Origin: Rhizophagus irregularis
Lineage: Eukaryota; Glomeromycota; Glomeromycetes; Glomerales; Glomeraceae
Direction: 5' to 3'
NCBI RefSeq assembly: GCF_026210795.1
Contig: NC_089441.1
Location: 1,922,001 to 1,986,000 of the forward strand
Length of the DNA: 64,000 nt
This document shows, piece by piece, positions 24,957 to 34,382 of the stretch. Each line of letters begins with the position of its first letter. Within the stretch, counting starts at the first letter, position 1. Below the pieces are notes generated by a model. The model searched no databases, was not told the DNA's origin, and saw nothing but the letters and a program-made list of their open reading frames with translations. A program made the translations under genes and the position numbers.

Positions 24957-26426
24957 TTATTTTTTAATTACTTGAAATACTTCATAATTCTCTACCATGA
25001 ACCTTTCTGGAATGCCTATTTTAGGATAAGCAAAATTAACATTTTCATGGTTATAAAACAATTCAACTATTAGTGCCGTCACAATAAAAATTACCCATAT
25101 GTGGTCCTTTATCACTACGGCAACGAATAGCATAAGTTGCATTGCTATTATTAACATAACCTAATTTTGCAGTAGAAATATTTTTTTCATCTGTAATATG
25201 AAATAAAAAACTATCTATAATGCTTTTCCAACAATCTCCACCCCAGTCAAGCGGATTATAGCCTCCAATTAATTGTGCTGTACCTTTAATTTTTGCTACC
25301 CAAATAGTAGCTCCTTTATTGTCACAATTTCTATGGAATGATGCGGCATTAAATCCATCTCTATCTGAACGATATAATAATTTAAATTCATAAGGAATTT
25401 TATTATTATAATGTGATGAACCTTTTTTATCAATCCATGAAGAAAATAGGGAAATGTGTCTTGATTCAATCAAGGTTGAATCAAGTTTTGGTCTTCTTGA
25501 AGACATTACATTAGTTTTAGGTTTCATATCAGGAACTATATGAAATTCTAAAAGATTATGAATTAAATCTTGAGGCAAGATTTCTTTATAACAATAAACT
25601 TTATAAAAGAAATCTTAAGGGTTAATATCATAAAATCTAATTAGAGGAATAGACCTATGTAATGACTTCTCAATATTTGTAATATCATCTCTACTCCATT
25701 TCGTTGGGTCATTTATCACGTTTTGTTGAGAAAAACACCATTTTAATAAACCTTCCCAAATCTCAATTTCTTCCATATTTAAATCATCCCGTTTAATCAA
25801 CATTTCTAATAATGGAGCCTTTAAATCAATAAATTTATCTGAATCAAATAAAATTTTGGGTTCTTCACAAATTTTTTCAAGATAAAAATCACATAAATCC
25901 GTAAATGTTTCGTGTCGATAAACAGGTTCAAGAATACCAGTTGGATTTTGATGCAAAAATTCAGTTTGATGTTTAATCAAATATTCTTGAATATAAGTAA
26001 TCAATTGTTGAATATTAAGTTCATCCACTGCTATTAAAAGTTTCAATACTTCCGGACCTTGTAAATTCTTTAATTCAATATTTCCACAATAAATAAATCT
26101 AACGTTAAGGACAATTATTAAATATTAATTAAATGTCAAAAAAAAAATTTTTTTTATTGCATGATAAATTACCTGAGAATGATATTAAATAAGTGAGGCG
26201 AAATATTTGGTTTTCTTAAAATAAATTTTCCGTCTCTTTTCTCAGCCCATTCATTAGAAAATGCGGAACGAAAATATTGAGACCTGATACATAAAATGTT
26301 TGAATGAGCATGAATCTCTTTAATATTTGGTTCATCTCCTGCATAAATAATAACATCGTATCCTAATTCAGTTTCAAAAAGCTTTTCATAATCACTTGAT
26401 AATTCTGCCAAAAATTTTGAAGACAT
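24957..26426 (-). pseudogene. BTB-BACK-TLDc tandem unit 2, inactivated
   Basis: Exon 1 (26426-26173) is intact and nearly identical to the other units. Exon 2 starts at 26098. At 25617-25615 the codon that is GCA (Ala) in units 1 and 3 reads TAA, ending the protein in BACK. Beyond it, the frame continues from about 25614 to a second lesion near 25063, where a TGG of unit 3 reads TGA, followed by a frameshift; the correct frame resumes until 24957 (NFAYPKIGIPERF, then YEVFQVIKK). Two stops plus a frameshift make an active full-length protein unlikely, although a BTB-only product of about 230 residues remains possible. Confidence 0.85.
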
Positions 26427-26516
26427 TGTTATAAAATGTTTGGGAGAAAAAAAAAATTGTTTGCAATGTAATACAATTTTATTAAGAAAAGTCATGCATA
26501 TTGCCAATCCATTGAT

Positions 26517-27225
26517 AGTGTAAGACCTAAGCCCGTGATAATCACGTTGCTACCTTAGTCTTAACAAAATATTTCTTTATTAATAAAATAATATAAATAA
26601 ATACAATAATATGCTTGGTCAAATTAAAACTTCTAAAATTTGTATCCTTTTTCACTAAGTTGAATATTACCCCTTTTATATTAAAAGATCTTAGTATCCC
26701 AGTAAATAGTTTTTGTATAAATTTGTACCAAATGGGCTCATCCATATATAATTGGCTCTAGATTGGCTTAAATTTGGATTATTTTTTGCATAAATTTGAG
26801 CTAATTTTGAGCCAATGAGCCCGTTTGGGATAAATTTATACAAAAACTATTTACTGGATATGATAAATGTTCTAAAAGAAACAATTTCTATAACAATTTC
26901 AATTTTCACAATTACAATTTTTAGTCCTAACAAACCTTTTTCTCAAAACCATATTTCAAATCAAAATATTATTTTCAAAACCTCAAAATCAGAAACTTCG
27001 TAAAATTTTCTCTTTTTGATCTTCAAAACCCTTTCTTATTATATCAAGTTCTCGATCTTAGTTCCCTTTTTCAATTCTAAATATAACTTATTCACACAAA
27101 TCACTTGATCTCTAGTTTTACGTCATTTCTCATACAATTTTAAACTACTAAAATTTATACGCTAATTCTAAATATAATACTACGCCCACAATTAATAAAT
27201 TTACTAACTAAGTTACGGCATTTAT
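26517..27225. mobile_element. About 700-bp insertion in the duplicated spacer
   Basis: The limits come from comparing duplicated spacers: 24243-24275 runs without a break through AATCCATAGATATTCGGG, while here the match stops after AATCCATTGATAG and resumes at ATAGACATTTGG near 27226. ATAG on both sides may be a target duplication. The insert begins TGTAAGACC, carries no open frame of note, and its end segment is shared with 16888-16937. TG at the start and the size fit a solo LTR, but this is not proven. Confidence 0.5.
26699..26857. repeat. 159-bp near-palindrome nested in the insertion
   Basis: Left arm 26699-26740 (CCAGTAAATAGTTTTTG and on) matches the reverse complement of 26816-26857 with three differences in 42 bp. 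Weaker symmetry (TTGGCTC against GAGCCAA) continues inward. It is a fold-back element or small MITE inside the larger insertion. Confidence 0.65.
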
Positions 27226-27957
27226 AGACATTTGGATATCGGGTCGGGTATACAATAAACCGGTGCTAAATGTATAGTGAAACATCATATGAAACTATAA
27301 AAATTTATGAATAATTTAACTAAATAGTATGAAAGCAAGCATCCCCCTTTGCATGAAATAGTATATAATCCAAAATTATAAGATAATTTATTATATTAAA
27401 GATTCTCTTCCAATCCATGAAGTAGGAAAGCAATATGGATTTATTTAATTACGCTGAATTATATTTCCTTATAAAAGAGACGTGCATATTTAAATGTTTA
27501 AAATTAAATAAACTCATGTGCTAGTAATCATCTTTCAATTTTGAAACCTATTTTATTGATTATTATGAAATGAATATTCCATATCATTTCATATTTAAAT
27601 CTTTTCTATTAATTGGTGTCAACAAAGGTCTACTTTTTAAATTGTAAATTTATAATAAACTCTGCGTTTTTACAATTTTTTTTCAAAATTTACTTACTGT
27701 TTATTAGTCAGTTGATTATAAAGATTTAAAATTCTGTCATTTGATGAGAAATTAAAATAAATACAAGTTCATTTGAATAAAAATCCGTATTTTATTGCAA
27801 CATCAGATATTCTTGCAATCTTAGTATCATGTTAACAAAATTCTTAGGTCTTTTATCTAGGGTAATAACAATATATTTAGCATTTAATAACCTGGGAATT
27901 GATTTATACTAAATAAACATTTCCTAATATGCATGTTTGCATTATTTTATGCATTAA
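27226..27957. repeat. Spacer duplicated in the tandem array (copy 2)
   Basis: It matches 24265-24956, with shared blocks CAATAAACCGGTGCTAAATG, AAAATTTATGAATAATTT and GGATTTATTTAATTA and small indels. Together with 26427-26516 it is the second copy of the array spacer. Confidence 0.65.
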
Positions 27958-29451
27958 CTATTTCTTAATTACTTGAAATACTTCATAATTCTCCACCGTG
28001 AAACTTGCTGGAATGCTTATATTAGGATAAGTCAAATTAACATCAGAATTTTCATAAACAATCCAATGATTGATACCATCACAATAAAAATTACCCATAT
28101 GCGGTCCTCGATCACTATTGCAATAAATAGCATATCTTGCATTGTTATTGTTAACATAACTTACTTTTGCGCTAGAAACATTTTTTTCATCCATAATATG
28201 AAATAAAAAACTATTTGTAGTGCCTTTCCAACCACAATCTCCACCCCAGTCAAGAGGATTATAGCCTCCAATTAATTGTGTTGTACCTTTAATTTTTGCT
28301 ATCCAAATAGTAGCTCCTTTACTGTCACAATTTCTATGAAATGATGTAGCATTAAATCCATCTCTATCTGAACGATATAATAATTTAAATTCATAAGGAA
28401 TTTTATTAGTATTATAATGTGATGAACCTTTTTTATCAATCCATGAAGAAAATAGAGGAATGTGTTTTGATTCAATTAAGGTTGAATCAAGTTTAAATTT
28501 TAAGTTTGGCTTTCTTGAGGATGCTACATTAGTTTTAATTTTCGTATTAGGAACTATATGAAATTCTAAAAGATTATGAATTAAATCTTGAGGTAAAATT
28601 TCTTTATAACAATAAACTTTATAAAAGAAATCTGCAGGCTTAATATCATAAAATCTGATTAGATGAATAAACCTATGTAATGGCTTCTCAATATTTGCAA
28701 TATCGTCTTTACTCCATTTCGTTGGATCATTTATCACGTTTTGTTGAAAAAAACACCATTTTAATAAACCTTCCCAAATCTCAATTTCTTCCATATTTAA
28801 ATCATCCCGTTTAATCAATAATTCCAATAATGAAGCCTTTAAATTAGTAAATTTATCTGAATAGAATAAAATTTTAGGTTCTTCGCAAATTTTTTCAAGA
28901 CAAAATTCCCATAAATCCGTAAATGTTTCATGTTGATAAACAGTTTCAAGAATACCAGTTGGATTTTGATACAAAAATTCGGTTTGATGTTCAATCAAAT
29001 ATTCTTGAATATAAGTAATCAATTGTTGAATATTAAGTTCATCAACTGCTATTAAAAGTTTCAATACTTCTGGACCTTGTAAATTCTTTAATTCAATATT
29101 TCCACAATAAATAAATCTAACGTTAAAGATAATTAATTATTATTAATTAATATAATATTAAGTAATAAATGTTAAGGAAAAATAATATGGTAATTACCTG
29201 AGAATGATATTAAATAAGTAAGGCGAAATATTTGGTTTTCTTAAAATAAATTTTCCGTCTCTTTTCTCAGCCCATTCATTAGAAAATGCGGAACGAAAAT
29301 ATTGAGACCTGATACACAAAATATTTGAATGAGCATGAATTTCTTTAACGTTTGACTCATCTCCAGCATAAATGATAACATCATATCCTAATTCTGTTTC
29401 AAAAAGTTTTTCATAATCATTAGATAATTCTGCCAAAAATTTTGAAGACAT
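27958..29451 (-). CDS. BTB-BACK-TLDc protein, tandem unit 3, two exons
   Basis: Exon 1 is 29451-29198 and exon 2 is 29116-27958; the product is 470 residues. The domain order is BTB (YDVIIYAGDESN), BACK (LLIAVDELNIQQLI, IWEGLLKWCFFQQNV) and TLDc (FKLLYRSDRDGF, GGYNPLDWGGDC, ending YEVFQVIKK). The linker is longer than in unit 1 by KLKFK-type residues, a feature shared with broken unit 4 (32670-33668). It is the best preserved relative of inactivated unit 2 and provides the reference for the lesions there. Confidence 0.88.
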
Positions 29452-29827
29452 CGTTTAAAATAATGTGGTAAAAAGAATATCGTAATGTAGTACAAATTAA
29501 TTAAAATTGTACATCTTTTGTACTGGTCCAAAAGATATGCGTATTGTTAATCCATAAACATATCGGATAAACAATAAACCCAAACGTTATAATCTACATT
29601 GTTAAGGAATTATTTAAAATATAATATTTATAATTGATTTTTTTTTTATTTACACTACAGTATCCTAAGGGATTATTAAATGCAAAATAAGTTTCAACTT
29701 AAGTTTGATTTTTTCGATAACTAAAATAGTTGCATATTGTTTATTATTATTTTGCAACATTTTGTATCAGTCATATATCATATTTATGAATATTCCAAAA
29801 AAAAAAAAACAAGAAAATTTCTTAAAA
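29452..29827. other. Upstream spacer of tandem unit 3
   Basis: The first about 150 bp still resemble the array spacer (CAATAAACCCAAACGTTATAA near 29570-29592). The remainder is AT-rich and unassigned. Confidence 0.5.
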
Positions 29828-30175
29828 TACACTAGTGTGCGAAACACGGGTCACGTGACTTTAATTTGTCACCCATGTCACACCCTTCTAGTTTTCCATT
29901 TTTACTATTTATTCTAGGGACTTAGAATTTTTTCAGTAAGAAAAACCTCATATTATATGTCGCGCCCTATAATTTCGGCCAAATTTATAATTCCAGCCAA
30001 AATTTACCTGAATTTCCATTTTTGGATACTGGAGTAACGTTACACAACCAAAAAAGGCAATTTTGATTCTCAGTAAAAATGAAAATTCGTTACACAAAAT
30101 TCCATAAAAGGATATTTTTATGTAGATCACCGGAAGTATGATAAACACGTGATCCGTGTTTCGCACACTAGTGTA
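29828..30175. mobile_element. MITE with about 28-bp inverted repeats and TA target duplication
   Basis: The left end CACTAGTGTGCGAAACACGG (from 29830) is mirrored at the right end (30146-30173) with one mismatch in 28 bp. Both ends are flanked by TA (29828-29829 and 30174-30175), the target duplication typical of Tc1/mariner-type elements. No transposase is inside, so it is a non-autonomous element of about 344 bp. A minus-strand open frame crossing its right end (30226-29948) is incidental. Confidence 0.75.
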
Positions 30176-30284
30176 CAAATAGAAATAGTCAAAAAACAAA
30201 TAGATTATTTTTTCTATAAAACCCAAGTTATATTTCTAAATTTGGATTCTTGAGATTTAAGATATTGGTTAACCGACATTGTCT

Positions 30285-30368
30285 CTCTATAAAAATGTTT
30301 TAGAAAATGATCACGTGTCTGAGTTTCTTCGGAGAAAACCGGAGTTTTTCCAAAATATTTTTATAGGG
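30285..30368. mobile_element. 84-bp CCCTATAAAA-type mini-element, TCT target duplication
   Basis: It starts CTCTATAAAAA, ends TTTTTATAGGG and is flanked by TCT on both sides (30282-30284 and 30369-30371). The inside shares ATGATCACGTG, CTGAGTTTCTTCGG and CGGAGTTTTTCCA with the element at 46393-46491, so both are members of one family. Confidence 0.65.
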
Positions 30369-30780
30369 TCTAAGAATGACATAAAATGAATTAGGTCATT
30401 TTATGATAATAAAGAATCTTGAATAAAATAGTAAGACCTAAATACATAAAATATTTGAAAGTAGATTTCTTTATAATTATATTGATGCTTTATATTTGGT
30501 CAGTATTCTATTAAAATTAAAAGCTGTATTGACTATGCACAATATTATGGTCTTTCATTGTTATTGAAACATAATAAATAGCAAGAAATTATGGTCAACT
30601 TACTTAATTTACATTTAGGTTTATTCTTTGCTGAAATTTTCAATTTTTTGATGAGAAAAGTACTATTGTTAATAGTAAGGAAAAATTCACTAAAGATTCT
30701 TAATACAATTTGATTTATTACTGTTCAACTTTAATAATAGGAAAATTTTTACTACATTAAAACCTTTGAAGGTGTGTCAT

Positions 30781-30953
30781 CCCTGTAAAAAAGTCAATCC
30801 GTTTTTTATATTCCATCTTTTTTCCGTAAAAGACTCATATTTCCGGAATTAATAACCTTTACCGCGGAATTAATCGAATTATTTACATTTTCTGTGAATG
30901 GACTCATTTTTACGGAATTTTTACAGTTATAACGGATAATATTTTTTATATGG
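30781..30953. mobile_element. CCCTGTAAAA-type mini-element
   Basis: From CCCTGTAAAAAAGTCAATC onward this matches the reverse complement of 45889-46061 (shared TTTTTTATATTCCATCTTTT, TTTCCGGAATTAATAACCTT and CTCATTTTTAC). The right end is less well kept (TTTTTTATATGG) and no target duplication is visible, so this copy is older or damaged. Confidence 0.55.
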
Positions 30954-31848
30954 TTTGACTAACGTTAAATTTTAAATTTTGTTATTTTGTTAATGCATAA
31001 ATACAATAGAAATATTTGGATAAAATATTTTATATAATAGTATCTATGAAATGATAAGTTAACATGGGTTCTAATTTTCTAATTATTATAATTTAAAAAT
31101 TTTTTGACTAATCCATGAGACAGGAATTTAATAAATTTAGTTCTAAGGATCTGTGAATTATATCTTTTAATAAGAATTTTGTGAAATTGACTTTCAGATC
31201 ATGTTTCATACTTAGTAAAATAACATCATTTTATTAAACTTTCTAAATCCATATATCTTTCAATGATTATTCTCTGACCATATGATCAGTATTTTGTTAC
31301 TGTAATCCATAAATTTCAATATGTATTAAATTATTTTTACTCAGTAGTGATGTTGCTGGTTTATCACGATACTGTGCTGTCTGTGCATGTGCACGAACAA
31401 TATGTCTATTTACCGCAATAATGGGAGCGTCCTAAAATAATATTTGCAAGTAGAATTAGATACTAAAATATTAGCACTGTAAAAAATTGTTCAAGAATTT
31501 ACTTATGTCATATGAGTTGATAAAGTTCTTTCATTGGTATCCAATTAATTTTACGCAGTAATTACAAAACTTGATCTTATTTTATTAACGAATAAATAAC
31601 GTCAACTACAAATTATGACTCATTGTCTTAGCTACTTGCATACTTATTATTTTATAAAATCGTTCATTCAAAATTTCAAAATACATGTTTTTGTCTTTTA
31701 CTATTAAACGTTAATACTTTCTTCCTTTTTCCTTCTATCTCGCTCTTTCTCATTCCCTATTCCTTGTTCTTTCCCGTGTGTGTGTCTTCTCGTCCATTAT
31801 ATATATTATTCTATTACAAAAAGAAAAAAAAAAGAAACAAATCGTGAT
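30954..31848. other. Spacer with a GC-richer islet
   Basis: Mostly AT-rich. At about 31350-31425 a short islet of higher G+C reads, on the minus strand after a TTTTAG acceptor-like site, as an open stretch APIIAVNRHIVRAHAQTAQY. It may be a lone exon or relic; no flanking exons were found. A pyrimidine-rich tract with a GTGTGTGT run lies at 31710-31790. Confidence 0.4.
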
Positions 31849-31931
31849 TGATGACTGTGAGATTCGAACTCACGCCTCTTTTCGAGACCGCAACTTGACT
31901 GCGGCGCCTTAGACCGCTCGGCCAAGTCACC
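31849..31931 (-). tRNA. tRNA-Leu (anticodon CAA), no intron
   Basis: The minus strand folds into a class II tRNA of 83 nt. The acceptor stem GGTGACT pairs with AGTCATC (one G-U), the D stem is GCC/GGC, the anticodon stem CCGCA/TGCGG carries the loop GTCAAGT with anticodon CAA, there is a long variable arm (TCTCGAAAAGAGGC), and the T arm is GTGAG-TTCGAAT-CTCAC. The discriminator is A, as expected for leucine. Box A (TGGCCGAGCGG) and box B (AGTTCGAATCT) are present, and a T-rich run about 15 nt downstream on the minus strand can stop RNA polymerase III. The anticodon loop is uninterrupted. Confidence 0.95.
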
Positions 31932-32669
31932 TATTTATGAAAATATATAAAATTTATAATATAAGTAATTTCTTTCCATAATTAGATTGCACAATGCGTG
32001 ATTGTTTATTTAATGATTTTATTAAATTTTTTACTATGGTATCTTTAATTAGATTAGGAAAATATAGGAATTTGAACAAGAATAATATTATAATTAAAGT
32101 ATTAAACTTTATGGACTCCATAATTAATATATTTTTATACTAAATAATAAATCAATATTACATTTAATAATATCAGATCTTTTAACATTTTTTATTTTTT
32201 TTCATTTAACATTCCTTGCTTTTCTTTTTAAATAATCCAGCAATATACTATCAAATAACAAATTAATAATAAATTCTTTTCATTACTCTTATTATTTATT
32301 TAAACAAAACTGCATATTTCTAAATTTATCAAATTAATAATTCTCATTATCATGATATTATTCCCAGTTTATTTTTTAAGAAATAAATGGAAAAATAATC
32401 AATAATTGAATTCTAATTATTACAAGCAGTCTGATATAGAATCACTTGTTAATGAGCATATGGGCGGGAATTAGTTGCTTAAGCTCCATCATTCACAAAT
32501 ATAACGAAATGGCTTCAGCGAAATGGGTTTCGGCGAAACGGCTTTCGGTAAAATGTCCTGATACCCAATCATACATCTTTGCACATCGGGACCTGTAATT
32601 TTTTAATTCAAATTAACAAGCCCTATGAGCATAAATTTAAAGAAAATCTCGTTGAGAATTGACATCCCT
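31932..32669. other. AT-rich spacer ending at a truncation point
   Basis: The last about 230 bp (32440-32669) are GC-richer, with a short imperfect tandem motif CGAAATGG/CGAAACGG near 32505-32552. This replaces the missing 3' half of the adjacent TLDc pseudogene and may be the end of an insertion. Confidence 0.4.
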
Positions 32670-33668
32670 ACTTGAACGATATAATAACTTAAATTCATAA
32701 GGGATATCATTTATTTATAAGAATCTTTTCTATCAATCCATGAAGTAAACAGTGGGATATGATTTGATTCAATTAAGGTTGAATCAAGTTTAAATTTTAA
32801 GTTTAGCTTTCTTGAAGGTGCTACATTAGTTTTAGGTTTCATATTAGAAACTATATGAAATTCTAAAAAGATTATGAAGGCAATATTTCTTTATAACAAT
32901 AAATTTATAAAAGAAATCTACAGGGTTAATATCATAGAATCTAATCAAAGGAACAAACCTCCTGTGTAGTGACCTTTCAATTTTTGTAATATCTTCTTTA
33001 CTCCATTTAGTTGGATCATTTATCATATTTTGTTGAGCAAAACACCATTTAATAAAACTTCCCAAATCTCAATTTCTTCCATATTTAAATCATCCCGTTT
33101 TATCAACATTTCTAATAATGGAGCAATTTTTTCAAGACAAAAATTCCATAAATCCGTAAATGTTTCATGTTGATAAATAGTTTCAAGAATACTAGTCCAG
33201 TTAAATTTCGATACAAAAATTCAGTTTAATGTTCAATCAAATATTCTTGAATATAAGAAACCAATTGTTGAATATTAAGTTCATCAACTGCTATCAAAAT
33301 TTTAATACATCAGGACCTTGTAAGTTTTTCAATTCAATATTTCCACAATAAATAAATCTAAATATTTGAATAATTGTTATGAATATACTTTTAAAAAATT
33401 GAGACTTTAAACCATTACACTATATAATAATTATCTGAAACAAATGACGTGAAACATTTGATTTTCTTAAAATGAATTTACCATCTTCTTTTTCTGCCCA
33501 TTCATTAGAGAATGCAGAACGAAAATAATTAGACCTAATACATAAAATATTTGAGTGAGCATGAATTTCTTTTACATTCGATTCTTCTCCAGAGTAAATG
33601 ATGACATCATAACCTAATTCTGTTTCAAAAAGTTTTTCATAATCCACTAGATAAAAATTTGAAACCAT
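32670..33668 (-). pseudogene. BTB-BACK-TLDc tandem unit 4, degenerate
   Basis: Exon 1 (from 33668) still reads YEKLFETELGYDV, IHAHSNILCIRSNYFRS and ILRKSN, but the family splice donor CTCAG|GTAA has been lost around 33430-33440. The second exon shows several frameshifts and internal deletions in BACK, and only the very start of TLDc remains before similarity stops at about 32670. The linker resembles that of unit 3. The copy cannot make a full protein. Confidence 0.85.
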
Positions 33669-33829
33669 TGCTTAATATAAGTAATAAATCTTTCGTTTTT
33701 TAATAATAATACTTGTTGAATTGTTGAAGTTATGCAATCGGGCTAAAGGTTATAAAGGTTGTGTAAATAAATTGGACATACCAGTATAGTAACTGGTTCT
33801 AATATGATTCTGGCGTTTTCGGCCCAGCA

Positions 33830-34376
33830 AATTACGCAAATCATGTGATCATGAAGGTTATTTTTCCGCACTCAGATTGGATTGGACGAGCCTTGTTCTC
33901 AAGCACGAACAAAAGTTTTGAGAAACAAATAAAAGGTTTCCTTATAAATCTCATGAGAAATTGGACTAGGGCACCGCTGAACCAACCGCGCCGCTACATC
34001 GGACGACTTGCATTATGCTTCGTGTTCAAACTGGAGTTACGTTTAGTTTAGTGTTTTAGGAGGACATACTAAAAGTTAAGTTGCAGGTATTTGACGTTGG
34101 AAGAGAGGTGGGCTATTCCTGAATAATCGAAGAACTTTTATTTAGATTAGAACACATTTCCGTATAACGGAGAATGCTTGTGATCTTGCTTATAGATAGT
34201 TTAGATAGTTTTTATTTGAATAGAATGCGAGGGTCCTAGATAGCCTATTAGTTTAGATCGATTTGTTATAGGGTCATATCGTATTTGTACGAATGCATCT
34301 AGGTATTTCTTGTAATTAAATAGGTTATCCTAAAATTTGATAAAGAAATGCGTTACAAATAAAAAAAAAATAAATA
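33830..34376 (+). mobile_element. Retroposon-like insert with A-rich 3' tail
   Basis: A block of clearly higher G+C runs from about 33800 and ends in AAATAAAAAAAAAATAAATAAATAAA at about 34353-34378. Right after the tail comes ACGTTATGATCTGC, which matches the array spacer upstream of unit 3 (ACGTTATAATCTAC at 29586), so the block interrupts the unit 4 spacer. A tail of this kind points to a LINE or SINE 3' end. No reverse transcriptase motif is visible and the left edge is uncertain. Confidence 0.5.
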
Positions 34377-34382
34377 AATAAA

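Noticed and set aside
33845-34051. 68-codon frame in the retroposon-like insert
   Set aside because: No domain; it sits within a tailed insert and shows no sign of conservation.
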